DNA of 64,000 bases from Collinsella aerofaciens (GTDB lineage Bacteria; Actinomycetota; Coriobacteriia; Coriobacteriales; Coriobacteriaceae), in the NCBI RefSeq assembly GCF_018785265.1, contig NZ_WQPK01000047.1, forward strand, positions 62,001 through 126,000. Direction: 5' to 3'. Positions 8,307 through 16,867 of this stretch are shown piece after piece. Both the position numbers and the translations under genes were made by a program. The notes beneath the pieces were generated by a model. It was not told the DNA's origin and made no database searches. It saw only the letters and a program-made list of their open reading frames with translations. Position 1 is the stretch's first letter; each line of letters opens with the position of its first letter.

Positions 8307-9631
8307 GCCTGCAAACGAGGATTAAGGCTGCCGGCGCTGCAGCGGGGGCAGCGCCTGTAGATGCGGGGCGTCGCCGCGCGGTGAAACGACGCACCAAGCG
8401 CGCCGTGATGGACCGCATGGGTTACGACGAAGTGGCGCGTATCAGCGCCTATATCGACCCGGCACTTGCCCGCTCGGAATTGCGTCCCGCGGTGGAGGCG
8501 GCGCTCAATGTTGAGGAGCCGACTGATCTCGCGACGTCCGAGCGCGAGACCATCATCGACGAGATTTTGGATGACGTGGTGGGCTTGGGGCCGTTGCAGC
8601 CGCTCATCGAGGACGACACCGTTACCGAGATCATGATTAACGGCTGCCGCTCGGCTTTCTTTGAACGCGGCGGCGTCTTGCACCCCATCGAGCATGCGTT
8701 TGAGGATGATGAGCAGATCCGTGTGCTTATCGACCGCATCATCTCGCCACTTGGCCGCCGTATCGACGAGCGCAGCCCCATCGTCAACGCCCGCCTCAAA
8801 ACGGGCTATCGCGTCAACGCGGTGATTCCGCCTGTGGCGATTGACGGACCGATTCTCACCATCCGAAAGTTCTCGGACCGCATCTGCTCGCTGGACGAGC
8901 TTGTGGGGCTGGGGTCGCTGCCGCTTTGGTATGCGCAGCTGTTGTCGTGCGCGGTGTCGCTGCGACAGGACCTGGCGGTTGCGGGAGGCACGGGATCTGG
9001 TAAGACCACCCTGCTCAACGCGTTGTCATGTGAGATTTCCACCGGCGAGCGCATCGTGACGATCGAGGACTCTGCCGAGCTCAAGTTTGCGCATCATCCG
9101 CACGTGGTGCGTCTAGAGGCGCGCGAGGCTTCAATTGAGGGCGAGGGCGCGGTGACGATCCGCGACCTGGTGACCAATGCCCTGCGCATGCGCCCCGACC
9201 GCATCGTGGTGGGCGAGGTGCGCGGTGCCGAGTGCTGCGACATGTTGCAGGCCATGAATACGGGCCACGACGGGTCGCTCACCACACTTCATGCGGGTTC
9301 AGAACAGGAGACCGTGGTGCGTCTGACGTTGCTTGCGCGTTATGGCATCGATCTGCCGAGCGAGCTCATCGAGGAGCAGATTGCCATGGCGCTCGACGGC
9401 ATCGTGATGTCTGAGCGCCACGCCGATGGCAGGCGTTTCGTCTCCTCGTATTCGGGGGTGCGTCGCGCCGCGTCGGGCGGCGTAGAGCTCGAGCGCTATG
9501 TGACTTTCGATGCCGCCGAGCGCACCTGGACGCTTGACCGCGAGCCGCCGTTTATCGCAGAAGGCCTGCGGTCGGGGACGCTCACACAAGAGGAGGTGGA
9601 CGAATGGAGGTCGCTGTGCCCCTCGTCGTAG
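8303..9631 (+). CDS. cpaF: Tad pilus secretion ATPase (TadA/CpaF)
   Basis: 442 aa, cytoplasmic hexameric ATPase that powers Flp pilus assembly. It has an N-terminal domain with [17 protein letters not shown], Walker [10 protein letters not shown] (K234), an Asp box ([11 protein letters not shown]), Walker [12 protein letters not shown], and a His box with TTLHAGS. Length fits CpaF. The ATG overlaps the cpaE stop (ATGA). Confidence 0.94.
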   Translation: MSLQTRIKAAGAAAGAAPVDAGRRRAVKRRTKRAVMDRMGYDEVARISAYIDPALARSELRPAVEAALNVEEPTDLATSERETIIDEILDDVVGLGPLQPLIEDDTVTEIMINGCRSAFFERGGVLHPIEHAFEDDEQIRVLIDRIISPLGRRIDERSPIVNARLKTGYRVNAVIPPVAIDGPILTIRKFSDRICSLDELVGLGSLPLWYAQLLSCAVSLRQDLAVAGGTGSGKTTLLNALSCEISTGERIVTIEDSAELKFAHHPHVVRLEAREASIEGEGAVTIRDLVTNALRMRPDRIVVGEVRGAECCDMLQAMNTGHDGSLTTLHAGSEQETVVRLTLLARYGIDLPSELIEEQIAMALDGIVMSERHADGRRFVSSYSGVRRAASGGVELERYVTFDAAERTWTLDREPPFIAEGLRSGTLTQEEVDEWRSLCPSS

Positions 9632-10530
9632 GGGGTTTGGCAGGGTTTTCTGTTGCGACGGCGTGCGGGGCGGAACCTCGTGTGCCGCAGGTGCCGCCGG
9701 CGGAGCTGGCGCGTCAGGCGCTCGAGACGGTGGCAGAGAAGCTGCCGCGTGAGCTGGTGGAAAACGATCTGCTGAAAAAGATCGCCCGTTCGTGGGCATC
9801 GCTGGCTCCGGCGCGTCGCCTTGGCCTCGTGATCGAGGATGCTTCGGAGCGTTTGGCGTTTCTGCTGCTATCGAGCGGTGTCTGCTGCGTTTTACTAACG
9901 ATGGTGTCGTTATCGCCCCTCGGGTTTGCCTTGGGACTTGTTGCTCCGATTGCCGCTGGCGCCGCTCGGGATGGCTTTGAGAGCCGGCGCGAGCAACACG
10001 ATGCAGAAGAGGCCATGCCCGAGGCGTTTACCGCACTTTCCATGTCGCTTGCCTCGGGACATTCGCTGGCCCAGGGCATGCGCTTTGTGGGCGCTCATGC
10101 GCAAGAACCGGTGCATACCGAGTTTTTGCGGGTGGCGGCGGCGATCGATTGCGGTATCTCGGCGACCGACGCGCTCGATGACTTGCTCGTGCGCATCGAC
10201 GCCCCCGGTCTTTCGCTTGTGACCTTGGCGCTTAAGGTGTCACAGCGCACCGGCGCTCCGCTTGCCGACTTGCTGTCCGAGGCGTCGAGCATGGTAGGGG
10301 AGCGCATTGAGCTCAAGCGCCGCCTGGATGTTAAGACGTCACAGGCGCGTATGTCGGCACACATGGTCGCGGCGATGCCGGCGGGCATGTGCGCGGTGTT
10401 GGCGCTGCTTTCGGCAGATTATCGTCGCGGTCTTGCGACGCCTGCCGGTGCGGGCGCTGTGGTGCTGGGTCTAGCCCTCAACGTCGTTGCCCTGGTGGTT
10501 ATCCGGCGCATTATGCGGGTGGAGCTATGA
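9604..10530 (+). CDS. tadB: Tad pilus membrane platform protein TadB
   Basis: 308 aa, type II secretion F-domain protein. Hydrophobic helices occur near 85-125 and at the C-terminus (about 245-300). The F domain lies between them and includes AMPEAFTALSMSLASGHSLAQGM. With TadC it forms the inner-membrane platform that couples the ATPase to pilin. It overlaps cpaF by 28 bases; GAGGAGG lies 7 bases before the ATG. Confidence 0.88.
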   Translation: MEVAVPLVVGGLAGFSVATACGAEPRVPQVPPAELARQALETVAEKLPRELVENDLLKKIARSWASLAPARRLGLVIEDASERLAFLLLSSGVCCVLLTMVSLSPLGFALGLVAPIAAGAARDGFESRREQHDAEEAMPEAFTALSMSLASGHSLAQGMRFVGAHAQEPVHTEFLRVAAAIDCGISATDALDDLLVRIDAPGLSLVTLALKVSQRTGAPLADLLSEASSMVGERIELKRRLDVKTSQARMSAHMVAAMPAGMCAVLALLSADYRRGLATPAGAGAVVLGLALNVVALVVIRRIMRVEL

Positions 10531-11168
10531 GCGCCCCGGTTGCAGTTGTGGCTTGCCTGTGTGCCCTGAGTGTATTTGTCGCGACGGGTTTGGATCGGGC
10601 GGATGCGCGCGAGATCGCAGGGGCCTGCAAGCGCGAGGCGGTGCGGGTCGCTGCCGCGGGTCGCTCGGTGGTCGATGCCCTGACCGCGCGAGTGAAGGGC
10701 GCGGTTGGAGCGGGCGGCCCGGCGCGAGTTTCGCTCGGCGAAGTGTCCGAGATGATCGATGTTGTGCGCTTGGGTCTTTCGGCCGGTCTTTCGTTTGATG
10801 CGGCGCTTGAGATTTTCTGCGCCAACCGCCGGTCAGTGCTGGCTCTTCGCCTTGAGCGGGCCTGCATGGCGTGGCAAGTGGGCGTGGACACGCGTGAGGA
10901 CGAGTTGTTGGCCGCCGCGCGCGACCTGGACGTGCGAGCGCTCGAGACCTTTGCCATCACGGTGGGGCAGGCGCTCGCCCTGGGTGCCCCACTTGCCGAG
11001 ACGCTGGCCGCTCAAAGTCGCGAGATCCGTGCGGCTCATCGCGCCGCGCTCGAGCGCGAGATCGAGCGTGCGCCCGTCAAGCTGCTGATTCCCACCGGCA
11101 CGCTCATCTTGCCGGCGTTGCTTCTGTCCATATTGGGCCCGCTGCTGGGAGCAGGCGGGATGATGTAG
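10527..11168 (+). CDS. tadC: Tad pilus membrane platform protein TadC
   Basis: 213 aa. One helix at the N-terminus (VAVVACLCALSVFVATG) and one at the C-terminus (LILPALLLSILGPLLG) flank an F-domain-like segment (EMIDVVRLGLSAGLSFDAALE). It is short compared with many TadC proteins, but the order after tadB and the ATGA overlap support the call. The ATG at 10527 was preferred over longer upstream frames because of this coupling. Confidence 0.83.
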   Translation: MSAPVAVVACLCALSVFVATGLDRADAREIAGACKREAVRVAAAGRSVVDALTARVKGAVGAGGPARVSLGEVSEMIDVVRLGLSAGLSFDAALEIFCANRRSVLALRLERACMAWQVGVDTREDELLAAARDLDVRALETFAITVGQALALGAPLAETLAAQSREIRAAHRAALEREIERAPVKLLIPTGTLILPALLLSILGPLLGAGGMM

Positions 11169-11178
11169 GGAGGAATAC

Positions 11179-11412
11179 ATGAACACGATGACTGACGTTG
11201 CCGGCAAGGTCCAGAGCTGGGCTTTTTGCCGGGCGATTCGCGCTCGCCAGCATGCCAAGGAGCTGTTGCAGGAGGAGAGCGCGCAGGGTACCACCGAGTA
11301 CGCCATTTTGGTGGGTGTGCTTGTGGTGATCGCGATTATTGCCATCGTTGCATTTAAAGGCAAGGTCCAAGATCTGTGGAACGCTATCAGCGAGGGCATC
11401 AACAGCCTGTAG
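11179..11412 (+). CDS. flp: Flp-type pilin
   Basis: 77 aa major pilin candidate. A charged leader ends near QEESAQGTTEYAILVG, followed by a hydrophobic stretch VGVLVVIAIIAIVAF. The Glu shortly after the predicted cleavage site (GTTE/Y) is the class IVb pilin hallmark. GGGAGG lies a few bases before the ATG. No prepilin peptidase (tadV) is in this window, so processing must come from elsewhere. Confidence 0.92.
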   Translation: MNTMTDVAGKVQSWAFCRAIRARQHAKELLQEESAQGTTEYAILVGVLVVIAIIAIVAFKGKVQDLWNAISEGINSL

Positions 11413-11432
11413 AGGGCGAGCGCCCCATCGGG

Positions 11433-11939
11433 GTGCTGCTGGTGTTTGCTTGCCTGACCGTGGCGATAGCGGCGGTGCTTTGGGGGCTTAACGCCGCGCG
11501 GCAGCAGCGTCCTGGGGCCGCCTTCGATTCGGGCTCAGATTCGGCGGTGGCGTCTCAAAAAGATGAGATGCGAGATGCGGACGATTCGGATGCCGCTGTC
11601 ACGGCGCAAACCTTTCTGCGGACGCTCGACAAGCGGTCTGGCACTGCGACGGATTCGCCTGAGGACAACGCGATTGCGGTCCGGCTTGCATGGTCCGAGG
11701 ACCGACCGATGACCGAGGCAGCGGCGGATATGTTACGCGCCTACCGCGAGGTGCCAACGGCCCAGCTCGCCCTGAGCGGCTATCTCGATACTAAGGGCAA
11801 CGTATGGGGCGCCATCGTGCGCGATGGGCGCGGCTGGGTCGATATGGTGACGGTTGCCGCGGATGCTGGCGATGCTTCGTGTCGTCTGCGCGCGGTGCGC
11901 CTGGTCCCGCAAACAATAAGCTCAAAGGAGGGATCGTGA
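11433..11939 (+). CDS. Unknown membrane-anchored protein within the tad operon
   Basis: About 168 aa. One N-terminal helix (LLVFACLTVAIAAVLWG), then an acidic, low-complexity stretch and a C-terminal domain with LALSGYLDTKGNVWGAIVRDGRGW. No family recognised. Its position between flp and the next pseudopilin suggests a minor pilus or assembly part. The start is uncertain: GTG at 11433 or 11442 are both possible and neither has a strong ribosome site. An upstream in-frame ATG would overlap flp heavily. Confidence 0.6.
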   Translation: MLLVFACLTVAIAAVLWGLNAARQQRPGAAFDSGSDSAVASQKDEMRDADDSDAAVTAQTFLRTLDKRSGTATDSPEDNAIAVRLAWSEDRPMTEAAADMLRAYREVPTAQLALSGYLDTKGNVWGAIVRDGRGWVDMVTVAADAGDASCRLRAVRLVPQTISSKEGS

Positions 11940-11940
11940 A

Positions 11941-12159
11941 ATGCATGGCGTTCTGCGTGAAGAGGTTGCCCAAGCGACTGTGGAATACGCCATCGTCACG
12001 GTGGCGCTGCTATCGATCGTGCTGGCGATTGCGGGACTTTGGCGTGCTGGCACCGATGGACGCTTGGCAGCGCTGGTTGAGCGGGCGGCATCCCATGGCG
12101 TTGCCTCGATGTCGGTTATCGACGCCGCCGCGGGCGCTAAGGACATCGCGTTGTATTGA
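11941..12159 (+). CDS. Small pseudopilin (Flp/TadE-like)
   Basis: 72 aa. Starts MHGVLREEVAQATVEYAIV and runs into a hydrophobic helix (VTVALLSIVLAIAGLW). The QATVEYA signature is shared by Flp pilins and TadE-type pseudopilins. A strong AGGAGG lies 8 bases before the ATG. It is probably a minor pilin or a second Flp; which one cannot be told from sequence. Confidence 0.72.
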   Translation: MHGVLREEVAQATVEYAIVTVALLSIVLAIAGLWRAGTDGRLAALVERAASHGVASMSVIDAAAGAKDIALY

Positions 12160-12631
12160 TATCGCGCGCGAGGACCGGGCGCAGTCTACGGTCGAGGCTG
12201 CTTTTTTGCTGCCGACGTTTCTGACGCTCATCCTTCTCGCACTGCAACCGGTGTGCCTGCTTTATACGCGCGCGGTCATGGAGTCTGCCGCCGCCGAGAC
12301 CGCGCGGCTCATGACCACGACGACGGCGGAGGACGACGATCTTAAGGAGTTCACCCGCCGCCGGCTTGCCGCAGTGCCCAACGTTTCGATCTTTCATGCC
12401 GGCGGGCCGTTGTCGTGGGATATCGAGCTTGGCCGGGCCGGTGCGGGTGGCGTCTCGTCCGTGTCCGTTTCCGGCGAGGTCAAGCCGTTGCCTGTGATCG
12501 GTGCGTTTGCGCAGGCTATGGGTGGTACCGCCGAGGTCGGCTACGTTGAGCTCAAGGTCGATGTCTCGTATCAATCGCGTCCCGAATGGCTGGAGGGAGA
12601 TTATGATTCGTGGATTGTTGCATGGGATTAA
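12095..12631 (+). CDS. TadE-like pseudopilin
   Basis: About 178 aa as given. The informative part begins REDRAQSTVEAAFLLPTF, a TadE-type signature with Glu after the hydrophobic start, then a single helix and an extracytoplasmic domain. The true start is unclear: the ATG at 12095 overlaps the previous gene by 65 bases and has only a weak ribosome site. The conserved part starts after 12155, where only non-standard codons are available, so an unusual start or translational coupling is possible. Confidence 0.7.
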   Translation: MALPRCRLSTPPRALRTSRCIDIAREDRAQSTVEAAFLLPTFLTLILLALQPVCLLYTRAVMESAAAETARLMTTTTAEDDDLKEFTRRRLAAVPNVSIFHAGGPLSWDIELGRAGAGGVSSVSVSGEVKPLPVIGAFAQAMGGTAEVGYVELKVDVSYQSRPEWLEGDYDSWIVAWD

Positions 12632-14756
12632 GCGTTTCTGGTCTAGATGCGTTTTGACGCGCCGTCCGAGCTGCCATCGCAAACGAGGCGGCTTTATGGG
12701 CCGCGCCGGTGTCGATCTGTTTATCGAAGACGGTGCCTACACCACGCTTTCTTCTGCCGTGGTCATCCTAGTGGTGCTCACGTTGTTGTTTTCGTCGACC
12801 GCGGCGATATGGAGCATGTCGCGTGCCGGGGATACCCAGGTGGCGGCCGATAGCGGCGCGCTGGCGGGTGCCAACGTAGTGTCGTCCTATCACACGGCTG
12901 CCACGGTGGTTGATGCGAGCATCTTGAGTCTGGGGCTGGCGGGGTTTGCCACAATCGGGACGGGCCTGGTCGCCATCCTCATCCCAGGTGCCGAACCAGT
13001 TGCCGGCAATATGGTCGACACCGGGATTGAGATCATTAAAACGCGCAACAAGTTTGCCAAAAGCGCATCGGAAGGCTTACAGAAAATCGAGACGGCTCTG
13101 CCATATCTGATCGCCGCGCGTGCCACGCAGGCGGTGTCGGCGCAGGATACCGATAGTGTGGCCTATACCGGTACGGCGCTTGCCGTGCCCAGGACATCCG
13201 AATCGGACTTCGCTGCGCTCAAAGGGTCAGAGATCTCGACCGATACCATTAAAGACACATCAGATGATTTAGAGCGTGCGGCCGAGGAGCTGCGGAAGGC
13301 TTCTGAGGACACGGCGAAGGCTAAAGAGCGCGCTTGGCTGGCGGATTGTGGTGGATCGGTTCCGGCTTCGGTCGGTAGCTGTTCATGCATGTGGGAACGT
13401 GCGAGGAGTTTGGCAAAGCTCTCGGGTGAGCAGAACCCGCATTATGCCTCGAGCATTTCGTGGGAGCCACAGGTGGCGCTCGACCGCGCGAAGACCTACT
13501 ACCGTCAACGCCTGGCAGACGAAAAACCGCATGGTTCAAGCGTCGAGACGAAGGCGGAGTCGGCGGCGCGCAAGGCGTTTTACACCTATGCGAGTACAGA
13601 GGTCAATCGTGCATATGTAACCGAGGACGGAGATGAAGTCGCTTCCTATATCCCGCTGTTGCCGCGCAACACTGACGAGGTGCGAGCGACGGAACTCTAT
13701 ACCGATACGGTGTGGCCAACCAGTGCCATCGATGGCAAGACGTATCTGCATTACGGAACGAGTTGCCCCAACTATAAGAAGGGGGCGCCATGCGGGCTGG
13801 CCTCGGTTGCTGCTTATGACGGGCAGGACAAATGCAATAGATGCCATTTTGGTGCTTCGTCGCTCGGTGCCGTTGCGGCTCCTTCGACTTCTATCGAAAA
13901 CGGCTTTGAGTACCACTTTGATCGATTCAAAGAGGCTCTGGAAGACTACGTCGAATGCCGCAACAAAGAACTCGAACTTGAGCGTCAGACCGAGGATGAG
14001 GCCGACCGTGCGGGCAATGCGTTTGACCAGGCCATTAAAGCGCTTTCCGGCGAGCGCCCGCGTATCGCCCCACCTGGACGCAACGGCGTGGTCGCATTTG
14101 CAGTTTCGGGTGACATTACCAGCCCCGATCAACTTAACTCCTCGTTTAACACGGCAGTCAGGCTTGGCGATCGCGGTGCTATCTCTGCCGCGGTGCTGGC
14201 GCCCGATGAGGCGACGGCGCAAAACAACGTGCTTTCGCGATTTTTCTCGACATTGAAGGAACGCTCGGGCGGCGTTGCCGGCGTGCTCGACGGCGTCATG
14301 GATGTTTGGGGACGGCTGCTCGTGGGATACGGTGATATCCAAGGTTCGGCCGACGAACTTATGGACGAGATGATTAAAGACCTAGGAGGGGGCAGCGGTG
14401 CGTTGGGCTCCATTGCATCGTGGCTCGGCGATACCGTTTCGGCGTCCGTGGCGGCGCTGGGTTTGGAACCGTGCGACTTGCGCCTGCGAAAGCCGGTGCT
14501 GACCGATTCCGCCAACGTCATTAAGAGTCCGGGGTCTGACATTGCTGGTCTCTCTCAAGCGCAAGACAAACTGCGAAGTATTCCGTTGGGCGTGACCGAT
14601 CCCAAGGCGCTTTGCGAGGCGTTGGAATATCAAGTCGAACGCACCATTAGCGGTACGGTGTTCACGCTTGCGGAGATTCCTCTGCCCGGCGGCGGCTCCA
14701 TCCCACTCACCGTCGATGTCGCGACACTGGTTGGCGCTCTGGGCGGTGGGTCGTAA
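12603..14756 (+). CDS. Large TadG-like pilus-associated protein
   Basis: 717 aa. Basic N-terminus, then one helix (TLSSAVVILVVLTLLFSS) followed by AAIWSMSRAGDTQVAADSGA, which matches the Tad-associated TadG/DUF-type N-terminus (D-x-G-A-LAGAN). The rest is a long extracytoplasmic part with helical, charged segments near 250-290 and 480-530 and two Cys clusters (CGGSVPASVGSCSC; CPNY...CGLAS...CNRC). The Cys clusters could form disulfides. GGAGGGAG precedes the ATG at 12603. It overlaps the previous gene by 29 bases. The exact role of TadG proteins is poorly known. Confidence 0.75.
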   Translation: MIRGLLHGIKRFWSRCVLTRRPSCHRKRGGFMGRAGVDLFIEDGAYTTLSSAVVILVVLTLLFSSTAAIWSMSRAGDTQVAADSGALAGANVVSSYHTAATVVDASILSLGLAGFATIGTGLVAILIPGAEPVAGNMVDTGIEIIKTRNKFAKSASEGLQKIETALPYLIAARATQAVSAQDTDSVAYTGTALAVPRTSESDFAALKGSEISTDTIKDTSDDLERAAEELRKASEDTAKAKERAWLADCGGSVPASVGSCSCMWERARSLAKLSGEQNPHYASSISWEPQVALDRAKTYYRQRLADEKPHGSSVETKAESAARKAFYTYASTEVNRAYVTEDGDEVASYIPLLPRNTDEVRATELYTDTVWPTSAIDGKTYLHYGTSCPNYKKGAPCGLASVAAYDGQDKCNRCHFGASSLGAVAAPSTSIENGFEYHFDRFKEALEDYVECRNKELELERQTEDEADRAGNAFDQAIKALSGERPRIAPPGRNGVVAFAVSGDITSPDQLNSSFNTAVRLGDRGAISAAVLAPDEATAQNNVLSRFFSTLKERSGGVAGVLDGVMDVWGRLLVGYGDIQGSADELMDEMIKDLGGGSGALGSIASWLGDTVSASVAALGLEPCDLRLRKPVLTDSANVIKSPGSDIAGLSQAQDKLRSIPLGVTDPKALCEALEYQVERTISGTVFTLAEIPLPGGGSIPLTVDVATLVGALGGGS

Positions 14757-15232
14757 TGAGTATTCGCATGCGTCTGCGTGAGGAGCGCGCCCAAGCGACG
14801 GTGGAGATGGCAGTGGTTACGCCCGTTTTGCTGGTGCTGGCACTCATCGTGTACAACGTCATGATCTTTGCCGGCGCTGTCGCGCGCTTCGACCGCGTGG
14901 TGCCCGACATCGTGCTGGCGCACGCTGTGGCGCCGGGCGGGGAGGGTGACGAGAGCTCTGCCGATGCCTCGGCGACGGTTCAGACTCAAATTCTGAATGC
15001 CATGGAAGGCTATGACTTGCAGATCGAAGTGTCGAGCGAGCAAGGCGCGGAGGCATCGGATGGTGGCCTGCTCTCCCTATCCGGTACGTTTAGGACCTAC
15101 ACCTGCACCATGCACTATGAGCCGTGGCCGACTTCTCTCAGCATCGCTGGCGTTCCGCTGGGGGCGCCGACAACGTTGTCGCACGAGCGTGTGGTGACGG
15201 TCGATCCATGGCGTCCGGGGGTGGTCATGTGA
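14756..15232 (+). CDS. TadE-like pseudopilin
   Basis: 158 aa. REERAQATVEMAVVTPVLL, then a helix (VLALIVYNVMIFAG) and an extracytoplasmic domain of about 115 residues. Same signature class as the gene ending at 12631. The ATG overlaps the stop of the preceding gene (TAATG). Confidence 0.78.
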   Translation: MSIRMRLREERAQATVEMAVVTPVLLVLALIVYNVMIFAGAVARFDRVVPDIVLAHAVAPGGEGDESSADASATVQTQILNAMEGYDLQIEVSSEQGAEASDGGLLSLSGTFRTYTCTMHYEPWPTSLSIAGVPLGAPTTLSHERVVTVDPWRPGVVM

Positions 15233-15588
15233 CCGCGGTCTCGTCCTACATCGCCTACGCGCGGGCACTCAATAGGCTGGGTTGGACGCCGGCCGAGTTT
15301 GTGGTGGCGGAGTCGTTTGCCGTGCGCCTGCGCGGCATGCTGGGACGGCGTCCGGTTGCCGCCAACGGCCTGCCGCTCGTCATGGCGTTTCCACGCTGCT
15401 CTTCGGTCCATACGTGTTTTATGGCCTATCCCATCGACATCGCCTTCATCGATGCACGCGGCAATATCCTCGCGCGCTACGAAAACGTATGTCCCTGGTG
15501 TATGTGCTCCTGCCCCGGCGCCTGGGCGGTATTGGAACGCCCTTCAATCCTCGCTACACCTCCCGCCCTCCAACAAGTGCCGGCGTAA
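15229..15588 (+). CDS. DUF192 family protein
   Basis: 119 aa. The segment FAVRLRGMLGRRP, the later CSSVHTCFMAYPIDIAFID and the C-terminal CPWCMCSCPGA fit the DUF192 (UPF0127) fold. No enzymatic role is established for this family. The GTG at 15229 overlaps the previous stop, and the gene is the last of the tad set. Notably Cys-rich at the C-terminus (four Cys within about nine residues). Confidence 0.75.
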   Translation: MTAVSSYIAYARALNRLGWTPAEFVVAESFAVRLRGMLGRRPVAANGLPLVMAFPRCSSVHTCFMAYPIDIAFIDARGNILARYENVCPWCMCSCPGAWAVLERPSILATPPALQQVPA

Positions 15589-15647
15589 GAGATTGGCGAC
15601 AGCGGACTTTCGTCATACGAAATTGGGTAAGATGGAGGAGAAGGTGC

Positions 15648-15914
15648 ATGGATGTTGAGATCCATCCGAACGCCAAAAAACACTTGACGGAAAAGCAGGT
15701 ACTAGGTGCCTGGTTCGCGGTTACTGAGTGCATTCGCCGCGAGTCGGAGGACGAGCCGCCGAGATGGCTTGCCATTGGATGGCTTCCAGATGGTCGAAGT
15801 GTGGAACTTGTTGCGGTCGAACTAATTCGTGGATGGCTCATTATTCATGCCCTGTCTCCGGTTCAGAAGAAATTCTGGCAAGAGATCGAGCGAGCTCGGC
15901 AGAGGGGTCGATGA
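15648..15914 (+). CDS. Putative toxin of a type II toxin-antitoxin pair (BrnT-like)
   Basis: 88 aa. Features resembling BrnT/RelE-fold toxins are an N-terminal helix, then RWLAIGWLPDGRSVELVAVE, GWLIIHALSP and a basic C-terminal helix ending ERARQRGR. GGAGGAG precedes the ATG at 15648. It overlaps by 4 bases a ribbon-helix-helix gene. Toxin-first order is the BrnTA arrangement. Assignment rests on fold-like pattern and pairing, not on a clear catalytic motif. Confidence 0.6.
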   Translation: MDVEIHPNAKKHLTEKQVLGAWFAVTECIRRESEDEPPRWLAIGWLPDGRSVELVAVELIRGWLIIHALSPVQKKFWQEIERARQRGR

Positions 15915-16198
15915 TGAGCAAGACGTATACGGCCGCTAATGGTCAGGTTGTAACGGATGAAATGATTGACGCGTGGTGCGAGTCGTACGAGCGCGGAGAG
16001 TTTCCGGATGGCGAACACACCGTTGGTGGGATCGTGCATGGACGGCCCCCGCTCTCAGGTGAGGGGACGGCAACGCTGTCGGTCAAGATTCCTCTGGGAA
16101 TGAAGGAGGCCATTCGTCGACGGGCGGCTGCCGAGGGGATGACGCCAAGTGAGTTTGCCCGTGCGGCTCTGAGCGAAAAACTTCTTGCTGCCGGCTGA
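15911..16198 (+). CDS. Putative antitoxin, ribbon-helix-helix (CopG/BrnA-like)
   Basis: 95 aa. The C-terminal 45 residues (TLSVKIPLGMKEAIRRRAA, then GMTPSEFARAAL) form a clear ribbon-helix-helix DNA-binding domain. The N-terminal part (DEMIDAWCESYERGEFPDG) is probably the toxin-binding segment. Start is ATG 15911 or 15914, inside ATGATGA at the toxin stop. It likely represses its own operon. Confidence 0.72.
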   Translation: MMSKTYTAANGQVVTDEMIDAWCESYERGEFPDGEHTVGGIVHGRPPLSGEGTATLSVKIPLGMKEAIRRRAAAEGMTPSEFARAALSEKLLAAG

Positions 16199-16261
16199 TG
16201 CCTCTGACGTGCCGATTTATAGAAGCGAGGCTGTGCTCAAAAACTTTTTTAAAATTCTCGG

Positions 16262-16289
16262 TTGACCGGAACGCGTCCTTGGTTATACT
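16262..16289 (+). promoter_or_regulatory. tRNA-Phe promoter
   Basis: TTGACC (16262-16267), 16-base gap, TATACT (16284-16289). Immediately upstream lies an AACTTTTTTAAAATT element also seen at other tRNA promoters in this window. Confidence 0.8.
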
Positions 16290-16321
16290 AATCAAGCCTT
16301 GAAACAAGGCACACCTCAAAT

Positions 16322-16376
<55 letters not shown>

Positions 16377-16396
<20 letters not shown>

Positions 16397-16628
16397 TTGA
16401 ATTGACTAGGACCTCTGCAAAGGGGTCCTTTTCTTTTATGTGGTCCCCACACGGAATCGAACCCCGTGAGGGCGCGGAGCTGAGTAAACGCGTGAGCGTT
16501 TGCCAGCGCAGCTCGCAAGGCGCGAAGCGCCGCAGCGGTCCGCACGCGCGGAGCGCGGGCGCGATTCCCTTCCCCGCCACCTTGAATTGACTAGGACCTC
16601 TGCAAAGGGGTCCTTTTCTTTTATGTGG
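16377..16628 (+). repeat. tRNA-Phe tail repeat: two perfect 67-bp copies
   Basis: 16377-16443 and 16562-16628 are identical over 67 bases. Each holds the T-loop to 3' end of tRNA-Phe plus the terminator hairpin. Between them is an inverted copy of the T-arm (GGAATCGAACCCC, 16453-16465) and a GC-rich core with nested small hairpins (for example AAACGC-GTGA-GCGTTT). Same architecture as the Leu and Arg tail repeats. Confidence 0.9.
16408..16438 (+). terminator. tRNA-Phe terminator (copy 1)
   Basis: AGGACC (16408-16413) with GGTCCT (16424-16429), then a T-rich run. An identical second copy is at 16593-16623. Confidence 0.8.
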
Positions 16629-16867
16629 ACCCGCGGAAAATGCATCCCAGTCTTTTGCGAAAAACGGGACGCGCTTTCCGGCGCTTACTTCCGACGTGCG
16701 TGCACATCTCGGCGCGCCATCTCGGGCCCGCTCAGACATTCCTCCCGCTTTTGCGCCACTTTACAGACCGTTCGGTCGTCTGTCCGCACGCGCGGGTATA
16801 CTCAAAACGATACTTTTCCTATGCAATACGATGCAGGCTCGGCCTGCACGATCCGAAGGGGGCAGTG
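16629..16867 (+). promoter_or_regulatory. Upstream region of the GH5-like gene with a dyad and -10 box
   Basis: No gene seen. GACCG-TT-CGGTC (16766-16777) is a short dyad, enclosed by ACAGAC and GTCTGT. TATACT lies at 16797-16802. The dyad would cover the -35 area, consistent with a repressor site of TetR style. This is a pattern-level suggestion only. Confidence 0.4.
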
